This document shows positions 50,804-59,790 of a DNA stretch of 64,000 bases, piece after piece; position 1 is the first letter of the stretch; each line of letters begins with the position of its first letter. The DNA is from an uncultured Bacteroidales bacterium. GTDB taxonomy: Bacteria > Bacteroidota > Bacteroidia > Bacteroidales > FEN-979. The translations under genes were made by a program, and so were the position numbers. Location: the NCBI GenBank assembly GCA_903945175.1, contig CAJAUM010000110.1:62001-126000 (forward strand). Reading direction: 5' to 3'. The notes below the pieces were generated by a model. That model was not told the origin of the DNA and did not search any database. It saw only the letters and a list, made by a program, of their open reading frames with translations.

Positions 50804-51724
50804 ATGGCAAAAACAACAAGCACGCCAATCGCCACTTCCAAACCATCGAAATTGGCTAAAAAACCTGCCTCCAAGAGCGCTGCTGCATCAAAGAAAAACA
50901 TCACAAAAGTTGAAGAGGTTGTTGAAGAGGAAGCCCAGGTTGTGGTTGCTCCGAAGGTTAAATCAGAGATTTCTGATGATAAAAGTGAAATTACCATTGA
51001 AAAAAAACTTATTGCATTATATAGTCTTCAGCAGGTTGATTCTCAAGTAGATAAAATCCGTATTATCCGCGGCGAGCTTCCCTTGGAGGTTCAGGATCTG
51101 GAGGATGAAATTGCCGGACTTGAAACCCGCGTGGATAATTATATCCAGGAAACCCTGGCTATGGAAAAATCCATAACGGATAAAAAGAATGCTGAAAGAG
51201 ATGCATTGGCCTTGATAAAAAAATATGAAGACCAGCAGATGAATGTGCGCAATAACAGGGAATATGATTCATTGACCAAGGAAATTGAATATCAAAATCT
51301 TGAAATTCAGCTTTCTGAGAAAAGAATTAAAGAGTATCAAATTGGGCTGGAACTCAAGAGGACCGAGATTGATACCTTTCAGAAACTTTTGCAGGATCGG
51401 AAAAATGACCTTGAAATTAAACGCAACGAACTGGATGATATCATTGCCGAAACTGAGAAAGAGGAATTGGATTTGATAAAAAACTCAGAAGAAAACAGGC
51501 AGTACATCGAAGACCGGCTTCTGACAGCTTATACACGTATACGGAAAAATGCCCGCAATGGACTCGCTGTTGTCCAGATTGAGCGTGATGCATGTGGCGG
51601 ATGCTTCAATAAAATCCCACCGCAGCACCAGTTGGACATCAGAATGCACAAGAAAATTATCGTTTGTGAATATTGTGGACGGATCCTCGTTGATGATGGG
51701 ATCGTAAACGCCGTGCATCTATAA
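50804..51724 (+). CDS. C4-type zinc-ribbon coiled-coil protein
   Basis: A 306-residue cytosolic protein. The first 65 residues are low in complexity (Lys, Ala, Ser, then a Val-Glu run); residues about 70-245 form a long coiled coil (for example LEDEIAGLETRVDNYIQE, RDALALIKKYEDQQMNVRNN), and the C-terminus carries a four-cysteine zinc ribbon (CGGC then CEYCGR). This matches the zf-RING_7/CdsZ-type family that occurs next to nif3. Proteins of the same architecture bind ribosomes or nucleic acids in some species; a role here is not shown. Two bases separate its stop from the convergent FadL-like gene. Confidence 0.9.
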   Translation: MAKTTSTPIATSKPSKLAKKPASKSAAASKKNITKVEEVVEEEAQVVVAPKVKSEISDDKSEITIEKKLIALYSLQQVDSQVDKIRIIRGELPLEVQDLEDEIAGLETRVDNYIQETLAMEKSITDKKNAERDALALIKKYEDQQMNVRNNREYDSLTKEIEYQNLEIQLSEKRIKEYQIGLELKRTEIDTFQKLLQDRKNDLEIKRNELDDIIAETEKEELDLIKNSEENRQYIEDRLLTAYTRIRKNARNGLAVVQIERDACGGCFNKIPPQHQLDIRMHKKIIVCEYCGRILVDDGIVNAVHL

Positions 51725-51726
51725 TC

Positions 51727-53190
51727 TTAAAACCTTATTCCAACCGTAGTAAATACTGTGTTTGTATTATAAGTAATTGAGGCGGGATTGACCATGGCCG
51801 GGTCATACAGGTAGTAATCCTGGTTCATTTTCGTCCATACATAGGATACATCAGCGAAAAAACGCTTTCCACGGTATCCGAATCCCCCTGAAACCTGAAA
51901 TCGTTCACCATTGTTAATTCCACTGGTGTAGGGATTGCTGAAATAGGCAAATCCGCCCCTCAGACGGAAGTTTAACACCCGCCACTCAGTCCCAAGACGG
52001 ATATTTCCCCATGATTGGTATGTTGATTTAATTGTGTTGTTAACATCTGTAAAACTGTCAAAATCAGAGTTTAATCGGGCTTGTGAGTAATTTACGTACT
52101 CATAATCCGCACTAATCAATCCATACTGGCCAATGATAAAGGCTAAACTTCCCATTGCCCTGAATGGCGTTGTAAGCCAATAATCATAATAACCCACAGG
52201 TGAACTTTGTGATTCATTCCAATAGGTAGAATCGAAATTAGAACGCATATTGCTAAACCATTCATCGCGCATACTTGGATACCATGTTGGTGTATGAATG
52301 CTTGCTCCGATTCTGACCCATTCCACTGGTTTATAAATCATTCCAAACTTAACATTGACACCTGTTCCCTTTGTATGAATATTGTACTGGTAGTTCATGG
52401 AGATGAAGGTTGGAATAGTATCTCTGGTCCTGGCTTCGTCATAAGAACTGCTCTCATAATAGCTGATTGAGGGAACTCCAAGGGTAAGACCGATGAAAAA
52501 TTTATCACTGAAATTTGCTCCGACGGAGAAGTCCAGTTCGTTCATTGATCCATACGTCTGGATGATTTTATTCTGAATAACACCACCAAATCGGGCATCA
52601 CACTCATATTGTTGCGTGGTTTTATTATAATATACCAGATTTGTTCCGTAGGCAAGGCCCATATCAAACGGATAGGTATCTTGCACAGTGGCTGGTGGGA
52701 TTTGCTCTGCATTCAATGTGTTGGCATAACTTTGCATCAGGGAGTTTTTGGCATTGACCCCTGTGATCACAGTTCGGTTATTAAAATCATTTTGCCGGTT
52801 AAATCCAAATCCCACATTGATACTTTTCAGGATGCCGCTATTACTTTTCTTTTGGGGATTGATGTTGAAAATGAATCCAAAATTGCCCAATCCGAAGTTA
52901 ACCCGGCTATCACTAGCTACCGTGCCATTGTATATTGAAGATGAACTGCCAACCGTGGGAGCTATGGTTAATGTCATTTCAGATCCTTTATAAAGGCCGA
53001 TTCCGGCGGGATTGGTTGAAAGCGTTGAAAAATCAGCGCCAACAGCGCCGAATGCACCACTCATCCCGTTGAATCTGGCTGTGCCACTGTAAAAAACACG
53101 GGAATAGCGTAAGGCATCTTCAGCCGTCTGGGCAAAGATGAGGGAGCAGGACTGGGCGAAAAGCCACATTATAATGAATAATTTTTTCAT
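51727..53190 (-). CDS. FadL/OmpP1-like outer-membrane transport protein
   Basis: A 487-residue protein with a signal peptide (cleavage near IFAQ) and a long beta barrel. The mature N-terminus, YSGTARFNGMSGAFGAVGADFSTLSTNPAGIGLYKG, is the FadL hatch-like pattern (GMSGAFGA, NPAG), and the last residues VFTTVGIRF form a closing strand with a terminal phenylalanine. FadL relatives take up long-chain fatty acids or other hydrophobic compounds, such as aromatics. The substrate here is unknown. The preceding gene on the same strand encodes a low-complexity lipoprotein, with 28 bases between them. Confidence 0.88.
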   Translation of the reverse strand: MKKLFIIMWLFAQSCSLIFAQTAEDALRYSRVFYSGTARFNGMSGAFGAVGADFSTLSTNPAGIGLYKGSEMTLTIAPTVGSSSSIYNGTVASDSRVNFGLGNFGFIFNINPQKKSNSGILKSINVGFGFNRQNDFNNRTVITGVNAKNSLMQSYANTLNAEQIPPATVQDTYPFDMGLAYGTNLVYYNKTTQQYECDARFGGVIQNKIIQTYGSMNELDFSVGANFSDKFFIGLTLGVPSISYYESSSYDEARTRDTIPTFISMNYQYNIHTKGTGVNVKFGMIYKPVEWVRIGASIHTPTWYPSMRDEWFSNMRSNFDSTYWNESQSSPVGYYDYWLTTPFRAMGSLAFIIGQYGLISADYEYVNYSQARLNSDFDSFTDVNNTIKSTYQSWGNIRLGTEWRVLNFRLRGGFAYFSNPYTSGINNGERFQVSGGFGYRGKRFFADVSYVWTKMNQDYYLYDPAMVNPASITYNTNTVFTTVGIRF

Positions 53191-53218
53191 TACAGTAAGA
53201 TTTTAGAATTTTTAAAGT

Positions 53219-54595
53219 TTACCTGCGTCTTCCACCACCACCACTGCTGCCACTGCCGCCTGATGGAGCCGAGCCCCCACTTCCCCCTGATCTGGAAGGA
53301 GCAGAGTAACTTCCGCTTCCGCTTGAACGAGTTGGAGCAGAATAGGAACCACTACTTTCTGAGCGCACAGGTGCAGTGTATGAACCACTGCTGCCCGAAC
53401 GCGTCGGTGAAGAATAGCTGGGGTTTGAGCGTGCGGGAGAGGAGCTCCTTGTTGAGCCGGATCTGGTTGGTGTGGAATATACCCTGTTGTCAGATGCCCC
53501 TGTGTTGTTCCTGTTGACGGCATTTTGATTTGAGATGCTTGATGAGCGCGGATTTTGCGACCGTGGAGTCAGATATTCCTGGCTTGATTTGGGTTGCCTG
53601 TATGCTGGGGATGAATAGCTTTGTGCAGATCCTGAACGTTGTGAAGAACTGACATTTTCTGGCCTGGTATATCGTGGCGCTGGTTGCTGGGTACGAGGCT
53701 GGACCTGGGTCTTTGTGTTTGTTCGCTGGTAGGTTCCCTGTTTGTTGGTTGTTGTCCGTGTGTATTTATATTGTTCCTGGCTGGATGGAACACTCCTGGT
53801 CGAGGTTTGCACATTTCTTGATGAAGGTGCAACGTTGGTCCTTGAATAGGTTGGTGTAACTTCATTTCTGCTGCCGGGATTTGACTTGGTCCCTGAAACA
53901 TTCGCTGTATTACGCGAATTTGGCGTATTTCCTCCTCCATCTGAACTGTAAATTGATCTTCTGGAGCCATAGTAGGAGTTGGTTGCATAGGAACCTCCAT
54001 AATACCAATCATTGTAACCATAGCAATAACAGCATGGGTTATACCATGGATTATACCAGGAATTATATCCATAATAGTAGGGATAGCCCCAGCCATAATT
54101 CCATCCCCAGGGTGAATAGGGATAGCCCCAGCCATAATCCCATCCCCAACTTGAATAGGGAGAACCCCATCCCATTCCAAATCCCATCGAGGAGCCGTAA
54201 TAGCCGCCGTATCCTCCCCCAATGCCAAAGGAGATGTTCACATTGGGATCGTTGCTGCCTGCGTTGGCATTGGCAGAACCAGCAGCATAGGAGTCATCAA
54301 AATATCCTTTGGTGGTGTCTTTGCTGTTAAACCGGTTTAAGCGGCTGGAATAGGAGTAGTCGTTGTAATCATCCTCGAAAGTTGAGGCGCCTGGTTTTTG
54401 AATTGTTGATTTATCAGGAGATGTAATGACTTGAGCCCCGCTCGCAGTTTGTTGGGAAGAAACAGGGCGTGACTGCTCAATTTTGGAAGCCGAATTATAA
54501 ACTTCATCATTGACATAGGAGGTTGCTTGTTTTTGGGTGGTACAAGCACTGATTGCCAGACTGATGATTGCGAGAACACATGCTGAATTTTTCAT
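53219..54595 (-). CDS. Low-complexity lipoprotein, Trp/Tyr/Gly repeat and Ser/Arg-rich tail
   Basis: A 458-residue protein with a lipoprotein signal (LAISAC) at its start. Residues about 130-210 are made almost wholly of Gly, Tyr, Trp, Pro and Ser, including two 13-residue repeats of the type SxWGWxYGWGYPY and a pair of Cys-rich turns (NPCCYCYG). The second half, about residues 225-458, is dominated by Ser, Arg, Thr, Pro and Asn, with repeated xRSGSSGSYSxP units and a Gly-Arg-rich end (GGGGRRR). I do not recognise it. The composition suggests an unstructured, surface-exposed or cell-wall-like matrix protein. It precedes the FadL-like gene on the same strand and is divergent from proS. Confidence 0.75.
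   Translation of the reverse strand: MKNSACVLAIISLAISACTTQKQATSYVNDEVYNSASKIEQSRPVSSQQTASGAQVITSPDKSTIQKPGASTFEDDYNDYSYSSRLNRFNSKDTTKGYFDDSYAAGSANANAGSNDPNVNISFGIGGGYGGYYGSSMGFGMGWGSPYSSWGWDYGWGYPYSPWGWNYGWGYPYYYGYNSWYNPWYNPCCYCYGYNDWYYGGSYATNSYYGSRRSIYSSDGGGNTPNSRNTANVSGTKSNPGSRNEVTPTYSRTNVAPSSRNVQTSTRSVPSSQEQYKYTRTTTNKQGTYQRTNTKTQVQPRTQQPAPRYTRPENVSSSQRSGSAQSYSSPAYRQPKSSQEYLTPRSQNPRSSSISNQNAVNRNNTGASDNRVYSTPTRSGSTRSSSPARSNPSYSSPTRSGSSGSYTAPVRSESSGSYSAPTRSSGSGSYSAPSRSGGSGGSAPSGGSGSSGGGGRRR
54080..54157 (-). repeat. Two 39-base tandem repeats inside the low-complexity lipoprotein gene
   Basis: The unit beginning GGGATAGCCCCAGCCATAAT occurs at 54080 and again at 54119, a period of 39 bases, with only a few differences. 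It encodes the 13-residue Trp/Tyr/Gly repeat. A third, more diverged copy follows on the right. Confidence 0.8.
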
Positions 54596-54715
54596 AGGAC
54601 GTTAACTTTAAAATACCGGGGTGGGCAGTGGGTTCATTAAAATTGGGATTATTTTCGTATTTTTACAACCGAATAATCCGACTAAAATTAACAAATCTCA
54701 TACCAAACTACAAAA

Positions 54716-56191
54716 ATGGCAAAAGATTTTCCTTCAAGGGCAGAAAATTACGCGCAGTGGTATAACGATCTGGTTATCAAGGCTGATCTGGCTGAAAATT
54801 CTGCTGTGCGTGGATGTATGGTTATAAAACCCTATGGTTATGCTATTTGGGAAAAAATACAGGCCGTTTTGGACAAGAAGTTCAAGGATACCGGCCATTC
54901 AAATGCCTACTTTCCCATCTTTATTCCGAAATCATTTTTCAGCAAGGAGGCAAGTCATGTCGAAGGTTTTGCAAAGGAATGTGCAGTTGTAACGCATTAC
55001 AGGCTAAAAAGTTCTCCGGACGGGAAGGGGGTTGTAATTGATGAAGATGCTAAACTTGAAGAGGAACTTATTGTAAGGCCCACATCAGAAACCATTATTT
55101 GGGATACCTATAAAAACTGGATCAAGTCATACCGCGATTTGCCAATTCTTATCAATCAATGGGCCAATGTGGTAAGGTGGGAGATGCGTACGCGTCTCTT
55201 CCTTCGTACTACTGAATTCTTATGGCAGGAGGGGCACACGGCGCATGCGACCAGGGAGGAGGCCGTCCTGGAAGCCGAAACCATGCTGCATGTTTATGCC
55301 GATTTTGCTGAAAACTGGATGGCCATTCCGGTGCTCAAAGGCACAAAATCACCGGCGGAGCGGTTTGCGGGGGCCATTGACACTTATGCCATCGAAGCAA
55401 TGATGCAGGATGGTAAAGCTTTGCAGACAGGGACCTCGCATTTCTTGGGACAAAATTTCGCAAAGGCATTTGATGTGAAATATTTGAACAAGGAAAATCA
55501 ACTCGATTATGTATGGGCTACATCATGGGGTGTTTCCACCCGGCTGATGGGGGCCTTGATCATGTCGCACTCTGATGATCATGGGTTGGTACTTCCTCCC
55601 AAACTGGCGCCCATCCAGGTTGCCATTGTCCCGGTGTTCAAAAATGCAGAACAACTTGCCCAGATCTCGGAGATTGTAATTCCCATAAAAAAATCGCTGG
55701 AGGCAAAGGGGATCACGGTCAAATATGATGACAGGGATACCTACAAGCCGGGATGGAAATTCACTGAATATGAATTCAAAGGAGTTCCGGTACGACTCAC
55801 AATCGGCCCAAGGGATATAGAGCAGGGTACCGTTGAAGTCGCCCGCCGGGATACCCTGGAAAAGGAGGTATTTCAGCTTACCGATATCGAGAATAAGGTG
55901 GTTCATTTGCTTGACCAGATTCAGAAAAACCTGTATGATCGTGCCATGTCGTTCAGAGAGGAGAATACTTTCCGTGTGGATTCGTATGATGAATTCAAGC
56001 GAATTCTTGATGACCGGGGTGGTTTTATCTCTGCCCACTGGGATGGTACTGCGGAAACCGAAGAAAAGATCAAGGAGGAGACGAAAGCCACCATTAGGGT
56101 CATTCCCCTTCATAATCCCGGAGAAAAAGGAATATGTATCTATTCAGGGAAACCCTCGGAACAGCGTGTGATTTTTGCCCGGGCGTATTGA
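54716..56191 (+). CDS. proS: Prolyl-tRNA synthetase (short, eukaryote/archaeal-like type)
   Basis: Charges tRNA-Pro. The 491-residue protein has the class II motif 2 [25 protein letters not shown] and motif 3 around [19 protein letters not shown], followed by the anticodon-binding domain starting [12 protein letters not shown] and a C-terminal zinc-like/extended region ending RAY. It lacks the editing insertion of the long bacterial form, which is the usual situation in Bacteroidota. It is divergent from the low-complexity lipoprotein gene and convergent with the GIN gene (3-base gap). A near-consensus promoter (TATTTTTA) lies about 60 bases upstream. Confidence 0.97.
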   Translation: MAKDFPSRAENYAQWYNDLVIKADLAENSAVRGCMVIKPYGYAIWEKIQAVLDKKFKDTGHSNAYFPIFIPKSFFSKEASHVEGFAKECAVVTHYRLKSSPDGKGVVIDEDAKLEEELIVRPTSETIIWDTYKNWIKSYRDLPILINQWANVVRWEMRTRLFLRTTEFLWQEGHTAHATREEAVLEAETMLHVYADFAENWMAIPVLKGTKSPAERFAGAIDTYAIEAMMQDGKALQTGTSHFLGQNFAKAFDVKYLNKENQLDYVWATSWGVSTRLMGALIMSHSDDHGLVLPPKLAPIQVAIVPVFKNAEQLAQISEIVIPIKKSLEAKGITVKYDDRDTYKPGWKFTEYEFKGVPVRLTIGPRDIEQGTVEVARRDTLEKEVFQLTDIENKVVHLLDQIQKNLYDRAMSFREENTFRVDSYDEFKRILDDRGGFISAHWDGTAETEEKIKEETKATIRVIPLHNPGEKGICIYSGKPSEQRVIFARAY

Positions 56192-56194
56192 TGC

Positions 56195-56965
56195 TTAAAA
56201 AGGCAGAACCTCTCCTGATCCAAAAATCTGGGCATTCAGTGACTTTATAGAATCATTTCTGTAATAAATATTTCCTATAGATCTGATGGTTGCATCGAGG
56301 TATTTTGCATTTACATAACAATTGTTTGTTCCCTTATTGGTAATGCCTGTATACCAGGTACTCAGATCCCTTGCATCGTATGATCCGTAACTTCCGGAAT
56401 AGACCGTTGTCCATCCGCATTTTCCGCGAAGAATGATGTTTCCCGTACCCATGTTCAGGCTGAAATTGCCTTTCATCAGTGAATCGAACGCAAGATCAAT
56501 GGTCCCACATCCGCCCCATAACTCGACATTTATTGAATCCAGTTGAAGTTTTCCTGCTGTCCAGATATCACCGGAGGAGTTGTAGCTGATTTTCCAGAGG
56601 GCACTGCTTGAAATGTGGACATTGATGGGGCTGTCGTAGCTACGCAACCAATTGCATGTGTTTTTATTATTGATGATTAATTGACGATCAACGACTTCTG
56701 TTGTGATGCCCTGAATTATATTTCGGCCAGCTTCAACCTGGACACTGTTTCCCAGGTCACTTCTAAGAATGAGATTTACATTGTCGTTGAGGCTGATGCT
56801 GTCAAAATCACCGAGAGATCTCTCCTGAAAGATGATGGCGCCGGTATTTGTGACACAAACTCCTTTATCTTTGGAACATCCTGGAGCGAGGATCATGGAT
56901 ATAAACGTTGCCAGAACAAGGGAGGCACTTGCCAAACGTATATTATTTAACAGTTTTTTTTCCAT
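56195..56965 (-). CDS. GIN-domain (DUF2807) lipoprotein
   Basis: A lipoprotein of about 256 residues. The ATG at 56965 gives a lipoprotein signal (MILAPGCSKD); a longer in-frame form from 57067 would bury it. The mature protein matches the GIN/DUF2807 putative adhesin-head domain: FDSISLNDNVNLILRSDLGNSVQVEAG near the start, IINNKN, then repeated short strands (INVELWGGCGTIDL, FSLNMGTGNIILRG) that form a right-handed beta helix. Such proteins are very common in Bacteroidota; their ligand is unknown. The start overlaps the end of the PagL-like gene by 23 bases. Confidence 0.87.
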   Translation of the reverse strand: MEKKLLNNIRLASASLVLATFISMILAPGCSKDKGVCVTNTGAIIFQERSLGDFDSISLNDNVNLILRSDLGNSVQVEAGRNIIQGITTEVVDRQLIINNKNTCNWLRSYDSPINVHISSSALWKISYNSSGDIWTAGKLQLDSINVELWGGCGTIDLAFDSLMKGNFSLNMGTGNIILRGKCGWTTVYSGSYGSYDARDLSTWYTGITNKGTNNCYVNAKYLDATIRSIGNIYYRNDSIKSLNAQIFGSGEVLPF

Positions 56966-58121
56966 ATTTTTTATTGAATTGATATCCCAGGCCCCATCCG
57001 ATATAATCGGCGCGGCCCCAGTGGACTTTGAGCATAACGGTGGCAAAGAAATCTTTTGTAAAGGCAAATTGAAATGCTAATTTTTGATAAAACGGACCAT
57101 TGCTTTTTTCCATTCCGCCAAGGTAGTAGCCAAGGTTAAAAACAAATCCGATACGCGACATAATCAACTGGTAAGCTCCATTGATGCCGGGCCGGATTAT
57201 TTTCAACGTATTATCGACCTCCATTCCGCTCTGTTCAAGTGTCTTTATTTGAGACGGGTCGTATGAAAAATCGAAACCAAAACCAAATTTGCTCTTTTTG
57301 CTGACTTGAAAGAAGGTGTTTTCAAAGAGATGATAAACCAGGAAGTTCTGACCGAAAACCGCCTGCATATTCTTGTATCCAACCATTCCGCCTACATTGA
57401 ATTCAATGGTATGCCTGATAATCGCATCAAATGGTTTTGTTGGTGCAATGAACCGGTCGGTGATGTTTTTATTTTCCTTGAACGGACGCAAGGCTACTCC
57501 AACATTGAACAATGGGGCATTGAGGCCATAGTTTGGAAGTTTCAGTGATCCATTGGATAGATGTTGAAGGCTGATTCCGGCGCTGAGTGCAAGGTAGTAG
57601 TTTACCTGATATCTTGCTTCAAGCATCAGATTCACAGCGGCATTCAGATTTGACCCGATGGCCAGGTTTTTATAATTGGTAATGCGGTCAAAGGGTTTTG
57701 TAACATATCCGATTCCGAGGGCGAAGCGAAAGCCGAACATGAAATTCTTGTGCCTGTAAAGCGGGAAATTAATGAAGGGCATCAAGGCGTAAATATTTCC
57801 AAGTGAGGGGTTATTCCCCATAGGGGTATAAAGGAAGGTGAGCCCTATCAATGGATAGTTGTAATCCCTTTCCCATTTGTGTTTTCCATAGGTAATTTGC
57901 TGGATGCTGATTTCAAAAGCAGGGAAATGGGCGTTGAATATCTCCATCTCAAGATGCTGCGGATACAGAAATCCATAGTGAATCTTCCCTTCGATGATCA
58001 TGTTTGAAGAAAAAAGCTTATGCTGAAACTGAGCAGATCCCTTTGCTGCAGGCCATAAGAATAAAAGCGCGATGGCTATGCAGCGGAGAGGAAAAATGGA
58101 AAGTTTAAACATTCTGCTCAA
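56943..58121 (-). CDS. PagL-like lipid A 3-O-deacylase (acyloxyacyl hydrolase family)
   Basis: A secreted outer-membrane barrel of 392 residues. The PagL active-site pair is visible in QHLSNGSLKLPNYGLN (His187 and Ser189), followed by the expected asparagine/proline pattern. PagL takes the 3-position acyl chain off lipid A. The protein is about twice as long as Pseudomonas PagL, with extra strands on both sides, as in other Bacteroidota members of the family. It overlaps the GIN lipoprotein gene downstream. Together with the LpxR-like gene at 45.6 kb this gives two different predicted lipid A deacylases. Confidence 0.82.
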   Translation of the reverse strand: MSRMFKLSIFPLRCIAIALLFLWPAAKGSAQFQHKLFSSNMIIEGKIHYGFLYPQHLEMEIFNAHFPAFEISIQQITYGKHKWERDYNYPLIGLTFLYTPMGNNPSLGNIYALMPFINFPLYRHKNFMFGFRFALGIGYVTKPFDRITNYKNLAIGSNLNAAVNLMLEARYQVNYYLALSAGISLQHLSNGSLKLPNYGLNAPLFNVGVALRPFKENKNITDRFIAPTKPFDAIIRHTIEFNVGGMVGYKNMQAVFGQNFLVYHLFENTFFQVSKKSKFGFGFDFSYDPSQIKTLEQSGMEVDNTLKIIRPGINGAYQLIMSRIGFVFNLGYYLGGMEKSNGPFYQKLAFQFAFTKDFFATVMLKVHWGRADYIGWGLGYQFNKKYGKKTVK

Positions 58122-58227
58122 AGGTGAAGCGTTTGGTGCCAGATAACAAATTTATGATGAATTGTTCATCCATTGTCGCCATCATGCATAAATCTGGTAA
58201 TTAATAACGCATCAAAAACGAAATGCT

Positions 58228-58235
58228 TACTTTTG
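58228..58235 (+). promoter_or_regulatory. Bacteroidota -7 element for mazG
   Basis: TACTTTTG matches TAnnTTTG and ends 15 bases before the ATG at 58251. It falls inside a longer in-frame reading from 58173, which is therefore rejected as the start. Confidence 0.6.
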
Positions 58236-58250
58236 CTCAAAATAATAAAA

Positions 58251-59036
58251 ATGGATGAGAAAGTTGCAGCATTCAAAAGGCTGCTGGAGATTATGGATGA
58301 GCTCAGGGCCAAATGTCCGTGGGATATGAAACAAACCATTGAATCGCTGCGATACCTGACGATTGAAGAGACGTATGAGCTATCAGAGTCAATTTTGCAA
58401 AAGGACATGGAATCGATTAAGAAGGAGCTGGGCGACCTTATGCTTCATCTCGTGTTTTATTCAAAAATTGCATCAGAGACCAATACGTTTGATATCAAGG
58501 ATGTTATCGAAAATATCATAGCAAAATTAATTCACCGTCATCCCCATATTTTTGGCGATGTTCAGGTGAAAGATGCCAAAGAAGTTCATGATAACTGGGA
58601 GCGAATCAAGTTGTTGGAAAAGGGGAATAAGTCAGTGCTTTCAGGGGTGCCTGCCGGATTACCGGCCATGGTGAAGGCTTTTCGCATCCAGGAGAAGGCC
58701 AGTGGCGTTGGGTTTGACTGGGAAAAGCCTGAGCAGGTTTGGGAAAAGGTCCTTGAGGAGTTGAATGAGCTGAAGGAGATGGTTGAACAGGGTGCAGGTC
58801 AAAAAAGAAAAGAGGATGAGCTGGGTGATCTCATCTTTGCCATTGTCAATTATGCGCGATTTATTGATGTAAACCCCGAAGATGCGCTGGAGCACACAAA
58901 CCGTAAGTTCATAAAGCGGTTTAATCACCTCGAGATAAAAGCGAAGGAGTTATGCAAGCCGCTGCATGAAATGACTCTGGCAGAGATGGATGTGCATTGG
59001 AATGAAGCGAAAAAAAGTGAGGCTGCCTCAGATTAA
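58251..59036 (+). CDS. mazG: Nucleoside triphosphate pyrophosphohydrolase
   Basis: Hydrolyses nucleoside triphosphates to monophosphate and pyrophosphate, clearing unwanted nucleotides. The 261-residue protein has two tandem MazG domains. The first shows CPWDMKQT, EETYELSESI and KKELGDLMLHLVFYSKIA; the second shows WEKVLEELNELKEMVEQ and RKEDELGDLIFAIVNYARF, with the paired EExxE/ExxD metal ligands in each. The ATG at 58251 is chosen over 58173 because a -7 promoter element lies between them and the family starts here. Its last codons are part of a terminator for the opposing peroxiredoxin gene. Confidence 0.95.
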   Translation: MDEKVAAFKRLLEIMDELRAKCPWDMKQTIESLRYLTIEETYELSESILQKDMESIKKELGDLMLHLVFYSKIASETNTFDIKDVIENIIAKLIHRHPHIFGDVQVKDAKEVHDNWERIKLLEKGNKSVLSGVPAGLPAMVKAFRIQEKASGVGFDWEKPEQVWEKVLEELNELKEMVEQGAGQKRKEDELGDLIFAIVNYARFIDVNPEDALEHTNRKFIKRFNHLEIKAKELCKPLHEMTLAEMDVHWNEAKKSEAASD

Positions 59037-59048
59037 TGAGACAGCCTC
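59010..59048 (-). terminator. Rho-independent terminator for the peroxiredoxin gene
   Basis: On the minus strand a 12-base stem (arms 59037-59048 and 59019-59030, one U-G pair) with a 6-base loop is followed by seven U residues (A run at 59010-59016 on the plus strand). It lies 31 bases after the peroxiredoxin stop and overlaps the end and stop codon of mazG. Confidence 0.75.
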
Positions 59049-59078
59049 TGTGGTTCAAGGATTAACTTTTTGTTTGGG

Positions 59079-59711
59079 TCAGTGGTTGCTGAGGTAATCT
59101 GCAACACCTTCTGCGGTAGCCTTCATGCCTGCATCCCCTTTGTGCCAGTTTGCAGGGCAAACTTCACCATTTTCTTCAAAAAACTGAAGTGCATCCACCA
59201 TGCGGAGCGCTTCGTCGACGCTTCTTCCCAAAGGAAGATCATTGACCAACTGGTGACGGACAATACCCTGTTTGTCAATCAGGAAAAGGCCGCGATAAGC
59301 AACAGGGCCTCCTTCAAACTCCATAATACCCTCTTCGGTGTAAGCATATTCCCCTGCAAGGACATCGAAGTTTGCGGCAATGGTCTTGGACAGATCGGAG
59401 ACAATGGGAAATTTCACCCCTTTGATACCACCATTTTTCAGTTCAGTATTGAGCCAGGCCCAATGTGAAAATTTAGAGTCGACCGAGCATCCAACCACAG
59501 CTACATTTCTTGCTTCAAATTCTGCGATTTTATCCTGGAAGGCAATAATTTCCGTCGGACACACAAATGTAAAATCAAGCGGATAGAAGAAGAAAACCAC
59601 ATGTTTTTTCCCAATATACTGGGCGAGAGAGAATTTGTCAACAAATTCGCCCCCGTTGATAACTGCTTCAGCTTCGAATAACGGAGCTTTTTTTCCAACT
59701 AATACGGCCAT
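59079..59711 (-). CDS. Typical 2-Cys peroxiredoxin (AhpC/Prx1 type)
   Basis: Reduces hydrogen peroxide and organic peroxides in the cytosol. The 210-residue protein has the peroxidatic Cys51 in FTFVCPTE and the resolving Cys185 in GEVCPANW, the arrangement of typical 2-Cys peroxiredoxins. The YF tail that makes eukaryotic enzymes sensitive to overoxidation is absent. No AhpF or thioredoxin reductase gene is adjacent. It has its own -7 promoter element (59746-59753) and a terminator downstream. Confidence 0.96.
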   Translation of the reverse strand: MAVLVGKKAPLFEAEAVINGGEFVDKFSLAQYIGKKHVVFFFYPLDFTFVCPTEIIAFQDKIAEFEARNVAVVGCSVDSKFSHWAWLNTELKNGGIKGVKFPIVSDLSKTIAANFDVLAGEYAYTEEGIMEFEGGPVAYRGLFLIDKQGIVRHQLVNDLPLGRSVDEALRMVDALQFFEENGEVCPANWHKGDAGMKATAEGVADYLSNH

Positions 59712-59745
59712 AGTTTAAAAGTTTAGGTTAATATTTTCTTTGTTG

Positions 59746-59753
59746 CAAAGATA
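59746..59753 (-). promoter_or_regulatory. Bacteroidota -7 element for the peroxiredoxin gene
   Basis: The minus strand reads TATCTTTG, matching TAnnTTTG, 34 bases before the ATG at 59711. No clear -33 box. Confidence 0.55.
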
Positions 59754-59790
59754 GGTATTATTTAGAAACAGTTTTAATAGGTTGAAAAAA

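Noticed and set aside
55523..56113. Open frame of about 196 codons opposite proS
   Set aside because: Antisense of a conserved synthetase; no independent support.
58173..58250. 26-codon N-terminal extension of mazG
   Set aside because: A promoter element lies within it and the MazG family begins at the ATG at 58251.
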